In this document: positions 28,125 through 36,059 of the stretch, piece after piece | Numbering within the stretch: position 1 is the first letter of the stretch | How the letters are laid out: each line of letters opens with the position of its first letter | DNA from: Actinomycetota bacterium | Lineage (GTDB): Bacteria > Actinomycetota > Acidimicrobiia > Acidimicrobiales > Ilumatobacteraceae | DNA: 64,000 nucleotides | Direction: 5' to 3' | Assembly: GCA_026393475.1 (NCBI GenBank) | Contig: JAPLAA010000060.1 | Location: 81,841-145,840, forward strand | The notes under the pieces: generated by a model | What the model was told of the DNA's origin: nothing | Database searches by the model: none | Seen by the model: the letters and a program-made list of their open reading frames with translations, nothing else | Translations under genes and position numbers: made by a program

Positions 28125-29536
28125 TGCACGTCGCAACCAAGTCCTCGACCAGCCGAACCACCCACCGGCCCACGCGCCGGCGGGCGGGTCGCCTGGCCGC
28201 CATCGCGGCGCTCGGCGCATCGGTGTTCACCGCGGCGTCGGTCTCGTCGCCGGCGGCGCCCACGGCAGCAGCACCTGTCCGTGCCGAAGGCATCGCCTGC
28301 ACCCCCGCCTCGAGCACCCGGGCCGGCTACGCCGGCTACGTGCTCACGGCGAAGGAGGGCACGATCCAGACGCCCGACGGCAACAGTCTGTGGATGTGGG
28401 GATACGCCGCCGGCAACGGCGCGTTCCAGTACCCCGGCCCGGTGCTGTGCGTGAACGAGGGCGACCAGGTCTCGATCACGCTGCGCAACACCCTGCCCGT
28501 GCGCACCTCGATCCAGTTCATGGGCATCGACAGCGTCCTCGCCAACGGCGAGGCGGCCATGGCACAGTTCGACGGCGGTGGCGTGCTGCAGTCGCTGACC
28601 AACGATGTCGGCCAGGGCGAATCGATCGCCTACACCTTCACCGCCGGTCGTCCGGGCACGTACCTCTACCAGAGCGGCAACGACCCCGAACTCCAGGTGG
28701 AGATGGGGCTCGTCGGCGCACTGATCGTCCGACCGGCGATGGCGGTCGACACGGCGGGGTTGCCCGCCGGCGAAGCGCCGCTCGCCCGGCTCGCCTACGA
28801 CGACCAGCGCACCCGCTACAGCTCTGAACACGAGTACCTCGTGATGCTCACCGAACTCGACCCCGACCTGCACTACGCGGTCGAGGAGGGCAACGTGCTC
28901 ACGTCGTCGATGTACCAGGCGGCGTACACGCCCCGGTACTTCATGATCAACGGGCGCTCGTTCCCCGACGTGATCGCGCCGAACGGTGCGAAGTGGTTGC
29001 CGAACCAGCCCTACGGGGCGCTCGCCCACGTCGAGCCCGTCAGCGCGGCGAACCCGCTGCCGGCGCTCATCCGGTACCTGGCCGTCGGTGGCGAGCCCTA
29101 CCCGTTCCACCCGCACAGCAACCACGAGGACGTGATCGCGAAGGACGGTCGGCTGCTGGCCGACACCGCCCTCGACGACACGCCGGTGGATCTGTCGATG
29201 GAGAAGTTCGCGATCACGGTCGACCCGGGCAGCACCATCGACGCCCTGTTCACGTGGCAGAACGTCGAGGACTACTCGTCCACCAACCCTGTCCCGCTCC
29301 CGTTGCCGTCGGCGAACAACCTCACCGAGGGCGACTACTGGAACGGCTCGCCGTACCTCGGTGAGAACGGTGCGCTGAACCCAGAGGTGCAGGGCAAGAA
29401 CCAGTGCGGCGAGTACTACCACGTCGCGCACAACCACAACCTCGCCGAGGCGACCAACTACGGCGCCGCCTTCGGCGGCCAGCTCACGCTGATCCGGGTC
29501 GACCCGGCGAATGCCACCAACTGCGGGAACGCGTAG
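28124..29536 (+). CDS. Two-domain multicopper-oxidase-like subunit with the complementary His pairs
   Basis: 470 aa with an Arg-rich, probably Tat-type signal (RRRAGRLAAIAALGASVFTAA). Cupredoxin domain 1 has lost all ligands: TSIQFMGID stands where HxHG is expected and YLYQSGNDPELQVEMG replaces the HCH...H...M block. Domain 2 has FHPHSNHED (His329, His331, His334) and YYHVAHNHN (His433, His436, His438). These are two HxH pairs of trinuclear type, with Asn437 where a type 1 Cys would stand. It therefore lacks any type 1 copper but could supply the other half of a trinuclear cluster to the preceding subunit. The start overlaps the preceding stop by 1 nt. Confidence 0.82.
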   Translation: MHVATKSSTSRTTHRPTRRRAGRLAAIAALGASVFTAASVSSPAAPTAAAPVRAEGIACTPASSTRAGYAGYVLTAKEGTIQTPDGNSLWMWGYAAGNGAFQYPGPVLCVNEGDQVSITLRNTLPVRTSIQFMGIDSVLANGEAAMAQFDGGGVLQSLTNDVGQGESIAYTFTAGRPGTYLYQSGNDPELQVEMGLVGALIVRPAMAVDTAGLPAGEAPLARLAYDDQRTRYSSEHEYLVMLTELDPDLHYAVEEGNVLTSSMYQAAYTPRYFMINGRSFPDVIAPNGAKWLPNQPYGALAHVEPVSAANPLPALIRYLAVGGEPYPFHPHSNHEDVIAKDGRLLADTALDDTPVDLSMEKFAITVDPGSTIDALFTWQNVEDYSSTNPVPLPLPSANNLTEGDYWNGSPYLGENGALNPEVQGKNQCGEYYHVAHNHNLAEATNYGAAFGGQLTLIRVDPANATNCGNA

Positions 29537-29545
29537 GAGACGACG

Positions 29546-32353
29546 ATGCGCTCATTCAACCGACTCTCGACGGGCATGCTCGTCGGCGGCTCGACCCTCG
29601 TGGGGGTCTCCACCGTCGTCGCCTCGCTCGTGCTGGCCGCCGGCGGTGCCACCATCGCCGACCGGCTCGGCCAGGACCAGGTGGTCACACCCGACCCCCA
29701 GCCGCCCGCCCAGGCCGTCACCGCCGACTGCGGCGCCACTGGCTGCGAGCTGTGGGCCAAGGCCGGCACCGTGACGGTGCCCGGTCTCGGTGCCGTGCCG
29801 GTGTGGGGCTTCGCGACTTCCGAGGCCGGACCCGTGATGGTGCCCGGCCCCACGATCGTGGCGACCTCCGGTGACGACGTCACCCTCACCGTGCACAACC
29901 GCCTCCCGGCGGCGGCGGGGGCGTTCGCCTTCGACGCCCTCGGCATCTCGCTCGACGATCGGATCGGGGCGTTCCCGACCATCGCCGGCGGCGGCGACGC
30001 CACGGTCCACTTCACCGCCGATCAGGTCGGCACCACCGCCTACGGCGCAGGCGCAGCGACGCCTGTCGGCAACCGGCAGTGGGCGATGGGTCTCTCCGGT
30101 GTGCTCGTGGTGCGGCCCGGCGAGTGCGCCACGGCCGACGCCTTCACCGGCTGTGCCTACGGTGACCCGGCGACGGCGACGAACGCCGGCTCGGCGCTCG
30201 GCTACGACGTCGGCACCGATGCGTTCCACGACGAGGCGCTCGTCGTCTTGAACGACCTCGACCCGGTGTTCGCCGCCAACCCGACGACCGCGGACATCAC
30301 GAGCTACCACCCGACTGTGCACCTCGTGAACGGTCGCATCGGTGCGGCCGCCGAGGTGATCGACACCATGGCGGGTCACAACGTGCTCCTCCGCTACGCC
30401 AACCTCGGCATGTCCGATCACGCCATGGGGCTGGTCGGTGCGTACCAGCGCACGATCGGTCGCGACGGCGAGGCGTTGCCCTACGGGTCCGACGACGTCA
30501 CCGTGGCGCTCAACGTCGCGCAGACCGCCGACGTGATGGTGACGGTGCCGCTCGATGCCAAGGCCAGCTACCGCTACCTGCTCGCGGATCAGATCCGCAA
30601 GCCGGGTGCGATGGAGGCCGATCCGGCGATGGCGTTCCTGTCGGTGTGGGGCGACGCGAGCGTGCCCGGCGTGCCGACCGGTGACATCTGGAGCCTCGCT
30701 GCCGTCGGCTGCGACCCGCTCGCCACCGAGTGCACCGAGACCGCCGGCGACGCCGATCTGGTCTTCGCCGGTGTGGTCAACACGCCTGCCGGTGCAGCGT
30801 TGGCGACCGGTGCACGCTTCTCCATCGACGACATCGGGGCGCCGCTGAACTCCACGGCCCTGCCCGGGACCGTCACGACCGACGGCGCCTCGTTCTCGGG
30901 CACGGTGCTCGTGTCGGAGCTGGCGACGCTGGTCAACGGCAACCACGTGCTGTGGGTGCAGTTCACCAACGACGGCGGCACCACCTGGGGCAGTGCCTCC
31001 GGTATCGCCTTCACGATCGACCGTGCCGGCCCCGTGGTCTCGCCGGTCCTCGTCGAGCCCGTGTACAGCAACGGCACCGGCGACGTGGCGATCAGCGCCA
31101 CGGCCGACAGCACCCTCACCGGCACCGGCGAGGTCGTGTCCGGCACCGCCACCCTGGGCGCCTGCCCGGCGCTCGCGGCCCAGCCGACCGGCACCGCACT
31201 GGCACCCGGCAACGGTGCACCGGGTCCGATCGTCGAGCTCGTCGGCTCGGTGCCGACGGCCTCGCTCGCCGAGGGGGCCTACCCGGTGAGCGTGGCGGCG
31301 GTCGACAACCGCGGTCGGTGGAGCAACGACGGAGCACCCAACGGCACGGCGACGAGCCTGTGCGGACTGGGCCTGCTGATCGTCGACCGGACCGGGCCGA
31401 CGACGTCGGCGGTGTCGGTGTCGCCGAACCCGAACGACGGGACGATGGCCTTCCCGACCGTCGACTCGTACCTCGACGTCGTACGGATCACCGCGACGGT
31501 GACGGATCTCGCGATCGGTCCCGACGTGGCACCCGCCGGCCTGGCCGAGGTCGAGGGCTTCATCGACGACGGCCTCCAGACCGTCCCGCCGACGGCAGCT
31601 GCCGACGGCACCGGATTCCGGTTCACGGCGGTCGACGGTCTGATCGACTCGGCGACGGAGGCGGTCTACGCCGACATCCCGCTCGCCTCGGTGGCCTCGC
31701 TCACGCCCGGTGACCACGGCATCTGGGTGCACGGCATGGACAACGCCGGCAACTGGGGCTCCCTGTCGGCCACCCCGGACACGGCCCTCACGGTCACATC
31801 GGGTGCGCCCAAGGTCACGACGTTCACCTTCGATCGTGCCGCCGGCGACCTCGGTGTCACCGGCGCCGCCAACGGCGTCGGGGTCACCATCGATGCGCTC
31901 GAGTACAGCATCGGTGTCGCCCCGACGGCGGTGGGCACGGGGACCGCGGTGGCGATCACGCCTGGCGCGGTCGTCTCGACCGTGATCCCCGGCATCGCCC
32001 TGGGCGACGTCAGTGGTCCCACCGGCAACGTCTGGGTGCGGGCTCACGATTCGACCGGCAGGTGGAGTCCTGCGGTGGGCCTGCCCACGGCGAGCAACCT
32101 CACCGTGACCCAGCAGCGCCGCCGGGTCAACGGCACGGCGACGGCGACGGCGCCCGGTGGCATCACCCGGGTCGAGTGGTCGACAGGTGCGGCACCCGCT
32201 CCAGCCGGCACCGGTCAGAACGTGTCGACGCTGTCGAACAACGGGACCTTCCGCATCGATCGGAACCAGGCCTTCGCCGTCGGCACCATGATCTGGGTCC
32301 GGGTGCAGGACGGTTCGGGCAACTGGGGCCCCGTCCTGTCGGTGGTGGTCTGA
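29546..32353 (+). CDS. Ligand-free cupredoxin-fold subunit with Ig-like repeats
   Basis: 935 aa. A signal segment spans about residues 8-35. Two cupredoxin-like domains (about 50-370) follow the layout of the previous two genes but keep none of the copper His clusters. From about 400 there are Ig-like or repeat modules, several ending in a D-x-x-G-x-W-type motif: NDGGTTWGS, DNRGRWSND, DNAGNWGS, DSTGRWSP and DGSGNWGP. The repeats suggest binding to polymer or cell surface. I infer a structural third subunit of the oxidase. AGGAG precedes the ATG, 9 nt after the previous stop. Confidence 0.75.
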   Translation: MRSFNRLSTGMLVGGSTLVGVSTVVASLVLAAGGATIADRLGQDQVVTPDPQPPAQAVTADCGATGCELWAKAGTVTVPGLGAVPVWGFATSEAGPVMVPGPTIVATSGDDVTLTVHNRLPAAAGAFAFDALGISLDDRIGAFPTIAGGGDATVHFTADQVGTTAYGAGAATPVGNRQWAMGLSGVLVVRPGECATADAFTGCAYGDPATATNAGSALGYDVGTDAFHDEALVVLNDLDPVFAANPTTADITSYHPTVHLVNGRIGAAAEVIDTMAGHNVLLRYANLGMSDHAMGLVGAYQRTIGRDGEALPYGSDDVTVALNVAQTADVMVTVPLDAKASYRYLLADQIRKPGAMEADPAMAFLSVWGDASVPGVPTGDIWSLAAVGCDPLATECTETAGDADLVFAGVVNTPAGAALATGARFSIDDIGAPLNSTALPGTVTTDGASFSGTVLVSELATLVNGNHVLWVQFTNDGGTTWGSASGIAFTIDRAGPVVSPVLVEPVYSNGTGDVAISATADSTLTGTGEVVSGTATLGACPALAAQPTGTALAPGNGAPGPIVELVGSVPTASLAEGAYPVSVAAVDNRGRWSNDGAPNGTATSLCGLGLLIVDRTGPTTSAVSVSPNPNDGTMAFPTVDSYLDVVRITATVTDLAIGPDVAPAGLAEVEGFIDDGLQTVPPTAAADGTGFRFTAVDGLIDSATEAVYADIPLASVASLTPGDHGIWVHGMDNAGNWGSLSATPDTALTVTSGAPKVTTFTFDRAAGDLGVTGAANGVGVTIDALEYSIGVAPTAVGTGTAVAITPGAVVSTVIPGIALGDVSGPTGNVWVRAHDSTGRWSPAVGLPTASNLTVTQQRRRVNGTATATAPGGITRVEWSTGAAPAPAGTGQNVSTLSNNGTFRIDRNQAFAVGTMIWVRVQDGSGNWGPVLSVVV

Positions 32354-32354
32354 C

Positions 32355-32960
32355 ATGGACGCCACGTTCGAGTTCGGGCAGCGACGCCCGGCGGCAGCCG
32401 ACACCGATGGTCCGGCCTGGTCGGACTCCCCGGTGCCGGCGCCCGGTCCGCTGGTGTGGACCCATCCGAGGGCACGGGCCCGCCGGAACGGTCGGGCCGG
32501 TCGGGTCGATCGCCTCGCCGTCGGCCTGCTCGCCGCGGCGATCGCGGTCGGTGCGTGGGCGATCCTCGCCGACGGCTCGCCCACCCCTGCCGGGTCGGCA
32601 GCGATGGCCGACGCCGGTTCGTCGGTGCCGACCTCGCCGGCCCTCGAGGACGAGTTCGGCATCCGTCTCACGGGTGCGTACCTCACCGCAGACGGCGGCA
32701 TGGTGGAGCTCACCTATCAGGTGCTCGACGCCGACAAGGCCGTGGCGGTGCACCTGGAGGAGAACGGTCCGGTGATCGTGGCCGACGGCGCGGTGTTCGA
32801 GGCACCGGGCCTCGCCGGGCACGGCCACGGCAAGCAGGGCGTCGCTGCCGGTCGGAGCACCTTCGTGCTCCTCGCCAACATCGGCGGCGCGCTGCGCGCC
32901 GGCGACACGGTCGCGGTTCGCGTCGGCGACGTGGTCCTCGACGGGGTGCGACTGGGATGA
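32355..32960 (+). CDS. Single-pass membrane protein with HGHG motif
   Basis: 201 aa. A basic, proline-rich N-terminal region of about 50 residues is followed by one membrane segment (LAVGLLAAAIAVGAWAIL, about 51-68) and an exported domain of about 130 residues. The domain carries APGLAGHGHGKQG, a possible metal-binding loop, among beta strands (MVELTYQVLD, STFVLLANIGG, DTVAVRVGDVVLDGV). No family is recognised. It sits between the oxidase subunits and CopCD and overlaps the latter by 4 nt (ATGA). A role in copper delivery or assembly is a reasonable inference. Confidence 0.65.
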   Translation: MDATFEFGQRRPAAADTDGPAWSDSPVPAPGPLVWTHPRARARRNGRAGRVDRLAVGLLAAAIAVGAWAILADGSPTPAGSAAMADAGSSVPTSPALEDEFGIRLTGAYLTADGGMVELTYQVLDADKAVAVHLEENGPVIVADGAVFEAPGLAGHGHGKQGVAAGRSTFVLLANIGGALRAGDTVAVRVGDVVLDGVRLG

Positions 32961-34939
32961 GGCGTCACGCATGGGCGAGGTTCGCGACGCGTGGCGCCGT
33001 CGCGGCGGGACTGCTCGCGCTGGCGATGCCGGCCGGTACAGCGCTCGCCCATGCGAACGTGGCGTCGACGTCGCTCGCCGACGGCGCAGTCGTGGAGGAG
33101 GCGCCGGCGACGATCTCCCTGTCGTTCGACGAGGAGGTGCTGGTCCCGTCGGCCGCCGTGACGCTCGTGCACGTCGCCGACGGCAGCGCGGACACGTTGG
33201 CGGTCACGGCCGCCGACGGCGGTGCCACCGTGGTCGTCGCCTTGCCGGCGCTCGCCGATGGCGGCTACGTGCTCCGTTTCGGCGTCGTCGATCCGGCGGA
33301 CCTGCATCGCACGGTCGGCTCGATCTCGTTCGGGGTCGGGGTGGCTGCGCCTCCCTCGGAGTCGGGACGGCAGGTCGCGATGCCATGGTGGTCGACCCTC
33401 GTCCGCGCGTCGGGTGACGCCGCCCTGTTGTTCGGTGTCGGTGCGTCGGCATTGCTGGCGATGTGCGGTGCCGCGTTCGTGGCCGCCGATCGTCGACGCG
33501 TCGCCGTGTGGGCGGTGTGGGCTGCGGTGGCTCAGGTGGTGGCGTGGACGGTGGTGCTGCTCGCGGAGTGCTCGACGATCGGCTGGTCGTCGTTGTCGTC
33601 GCTGTCGTCGGTGACGGACGTGTTGCTGGGCAGCGAGCCCGGCCGTCGGGTGGTGATCGGCGCGCAGATGGCGGCCGGACTGTGGTGGTTGCTGCGCCTG
33701 CCGGTGACGGCGGCCTCTGCCCGTGTGACGTCCCGTGTGTCGTCCCGTGTGTCGTTGGCGCTGTGGTCGGCGATGGTGCTCCTCGCATCGGTCGGCGGTC
33801 ACTCGGGCGTCGGTGGCACCGTCGCGGTCGGTGCGATGCTCAAGTGGGTGCATCTCGTCGCATTGGGCGTCTGGCTCGGTTCGATCGCCGTGGTCGCTGC
33901 GCTCCGGAACCACCGGGGCGATCGGTCGACGGTGTGGCGGACGGTCGGCCGGTGTTCCGTCGTCGGCCTCGCCGGTACCGGCGTCACGGGCCTGCTGCTC
34001 TCGGGTCGCACGGTCGAGACGGTCACCGGACTGTTGTCGACCCGCGCCGGCGCATTGGGTCTCGTGAAGATGGTCGGCCTGTGCCTGCTCGCTGTCGCCG
34101 GTGGTCTGAACGCTCGCCGTGTCGTCCGATCGGGCCTGCCGCGTCGACATCTCGTCGCGGTGGAGCTGGGTCTCGCCGCCGTGCTGGTGGTCATTGCCGC
34201 GTCGCTCGCCGGGACCCCGCCGGCGGTGGGTGAGGCGTACCGCGCCCTGCCGGCCGCCGAGCCGCAGATCGCCACGGCCGATGCTGCCGACCTCGTGGTG
34301 AGTGCCACGGTGGAACCGGCGCGACCGGGGCCGAACCTGGTGTCGGTGTCGGTGCTCGACACGCGCCGGCCGTCGCCGGGTGCTGTCTCGTCGGTGCGGG
34401 TGGTGTTCGCCGACGCCGCAGGGCACGAGGTGGCGAGCGATCCGGTCGTGCCGGTCGACGGCCGTGCGGAGGTGGGCGGACTCGTGCTCCCCGGGCCCGG
34501 CACCTGGACGATGTCGATCGAGGTCGATCGACCCGCAGCGCCCGTCGGCCCGGTCGGCTCGGTCGTCGAGATCTCGGCGACCCCCGTCGCCAGGGTGCGC
34601 ACCGTCGTGAGCGATCGTGAATGGTGGCCGTTCGCCGCGCTGGCTGCGCTCGGATGGGGCGTGGTGGTGTTGGTCGCGTCGCGCCGACTCGGTCGACTGC
34701 GCAGCACCGCGGCCCTGCGATCCGACCGTCGTGCCGGCACCGAGCCCGAATCGACCGTCGAGACGGGCGCCGTGATGGTCGCCGGCGCGGCTCGATCAGA
34801 CGGCGGTGGCGACGGAGGCCAGGCAGCGCACGGGGATGCCGCCGTTGTCGACCTGGAACAGCTCCTCGAGCTCGAGGCCGGTCGCGTCGGCGAGGCGACG
34901 GTCGGCCACGAGCAGGACGAGGCGTGCGCCGGCGTCTGA
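32957..34939 (+). CDS. CopC-CopD fusion copper protein
   Basis: 660 aa. A signal peptide ends TALA31 with cleavage expected before His32. The exposed N-terminal His, with Asp115 and His117 (VDPADLHRT), recreates the Cu(II) site of CopC. A CopD-like domain with about eight membrane helices follows (about 150-430), then an exported beta domain (about 440-590) and a last membrane helix (WWPFAALAALGWGVVVLVAS). This resembles YcnJ-type copper importers. The final 48 codons run antisense through the end of the next gene and look non-native (DLEQLLELEAG...EQDEACAGV), suggesting loss of an earlier stop. As last gene of the operon it probably supplies copper to the exported oxidase subunits. Confidence 0.82.
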   Translation: MRRHAWARFATRGAVAAGLLALAMPAGTALAHANVASTSLADGAVVEEAPATISLSFDEEVLVPSAAVTLVHVADGSADTLAVTAADGGATVVVALPALADGGYVLRFGVVDPADLHRTVGSISFGVGVAAPPSESGRQVAMPWWSTLVRASGDAALLFGVGASALLAMCGAAFVAADRRRVAVWAVWAAVAQVVAWTVVLLAECSTIGWSSLSSLSSVTDVLLGSEPGRRVVIGAQMAAGLWWLLRLPVTAASARVTSRVSSRVSLALWSAMVLLASVGGHSGVGGTVAVGAMLKWVHLVALGVWLGSIAVVAALRNHRGDRSTVWRTVGRCSVVGLAGTGVTGLLLSGRTVETVTGLLSTRAGALGLVKMVGLCLLAVAGGLNARRVVRSGLPRRHLVAVELGLAAVLVVIAASLAGTPPAVGEAYRALPAAEPQIATADAADLVVSATVEPARPGPNLVSVSVLDTRRPSPGAVSSVRVVFADAAGHEVASDPVVPVDGRAEVGGLVLPGPGTWTMSIEVDRPAAPVGPVGSVVEISATPVARVRTVVSDREWWPFAALAALGWGVVVLVASRRLGRLRSTAALRSDRRAGTEPESTVETGAVMVAGAARSDGGGDGGQAAHGDAAVVDLEQLLELEAGRVGEATVGHEQDEACAGV

Positions 34940-35896
34940 CGCCCGACGGCCGAGGGTGGCGTACAGATCGCGCAGATCGCCCGTGCCCGTCCCCCCGACC
35001 CGATGGCCGTACGGCGGGTTGGCGATCACGACGGTTCGCCCGCTGGGGGCCGTCGGCCACTGCTGTGCGGTGAGCGGCGCGTGGGCGACGGTCACTCGAC
35101 CGATGAGTCCGGCGCCTTCGACGTGTCGCTCGAGCGCGGCGAACGCGCCGGCATCGCGGTCGGCGGCGAACACCGGTGCGGTCAGGGCGTCGGGACGGCC
35201 CGATCCGGTGACGCTCGCCCAGGTGCCCGGCTCGAACGACGGCCACTGCTGGAAGGCGAAGGGTCGGTCGATCGGCCTGCCCGCGGCCCAGAGTGCCGCC
35301 TCGATCGCGATCGTGCCGGACCCCGCGAGCGGGTCGACGAGCGGTGCGTCGCCCCGCCAGCCGCTCGCGCGCACCATGGCCGCAGCGATCGTGGACCGCA
35401 GCGGCGACCGGTGGGTCTCGCTGCGCCACCCGCGGCGGTGCAGCAGCTGACCCGATGCGTCGACGCTGACGACCGTCCGGTCGCGATCGAGCCGCACGTG
35501 GACACCCTGGCCGCCCTTGAGCTCCGGACGACCGAGCACGGCCGACACCCGTTCGCCGATCGCGCCCTGGTGGTACAGCACGGAGCGATGGCTGGCGACG
35601 TGCAGTTCGACGCCCGTCTGTGCCGCGCCGAGGTAGGCCTGCCAGTCGACGGTGCGCACCAGCGCCTGCAGTTCGTCCCAGTTGCGCGCGGTGCCGCTCG
35701 CGACGCGCACGAGGACGCGGGTGGGGATGCGTGCCCACCGGTGGATGGCGTACAGCTGGCGGGTGGTGGCCTGGAGGTCGATGCCGCCGTGCTGGACGCG
35801 GACCTTGGTGGCGGGGATGCCGATCGATGCCAGCTCCTCGGCGGCGAGCCGCTCGAGCCCGGGCGCGACGACGACGAACAACGGGAGTCGGCTCAC
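34796..35896 (-). CDS. THUMP-domain RNA methyltransferase (RlmL/TrmN-like)
   Basis: 366 aa. The N-terminal THUMP-type region (PLFVVVAPGLERLAAEELAS...) is followed by a Rossmann methylase of the UPF0020 class. It has an SAM-binding loop DPLAGSGTIAIEAAL and the catalytic NPPY motif (VIANPPYGHRV) typical of N2-guanine or N6-adenine methylation. The target is rRNA or tRNA by family; which base cannot be told. The GTG giving VSRLPLFVVV is preferred: the frame upstream is repetitive, and GTTACAAC lies 6 nt before it, so the mRNA may be leaderless. Its last 144 nt overlap the copCD end on the other strand. Confidence 0.8.
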   Translation of the reverse strand: MSRLPLFVVVAPGLERLAAEELASIGIPATKVRVQHGGIDLQATTRQLYAIHRWARIPTRVLVRVASGTARNWDELQALVRTVDWQAYLGAAQTGVELHVASHRSVLYHQGAIGERVSAVLGRPELKGGQGVHVRLDRDRTVVSVDASGQLLHRRGWRSETHRSPLRSTIAAAMVRASGWRGDAPLVDPLAGSGTIAIEAALWAAGRPIDRPFAFQQWPSFEPGTWASVTGSGRPDALTAPVFAADRDAGAFAALERHVEGAGLIGRVTVAHAPLTAQQWPTAPSGRTVVIANPPYGHRVGGTGTGDLRDLYATLGRRASDAGARLVLLVADRRLADATGLELEELFQVDNGGIPVRCLASVATAV

Positions 35897-35940
35897 CCCC
35901 CGGTTGTAACAGCAGAACCCGCGCGACCGGACACGGCGTC

Positions 35941-35984
35941 CTGCCCGGTTGCTGCCCGGTTGCTGCCCTGTTGCTGCCCGGTGG
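35941..35984. repeat. Four tandem copies of an 11-bp unit
   Basis: CTGCCCGGTTG is repeated four times; the third and fourth copies have one or two changes. It lies in the divergent promoter region between the RNA methylase and the helicase, so copy number could affect spacing of regulatory elements. Confidence 0.85.
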
Positions 35985-36059
35985 CTCACGCGGTCACGCA
36001 GGGTGGTCGTGCCCGGCGGTCCAAGGAGTCCCTGCTCAGCCCGGTACCATGGGTGCGAC

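Noticed and set aside
29552..32713. 1053-codon open frame antisense to the third cupredoxin subunit
   Set aside because: Arg/His/Gly-rich translation typical of a shadow frame; no domains.
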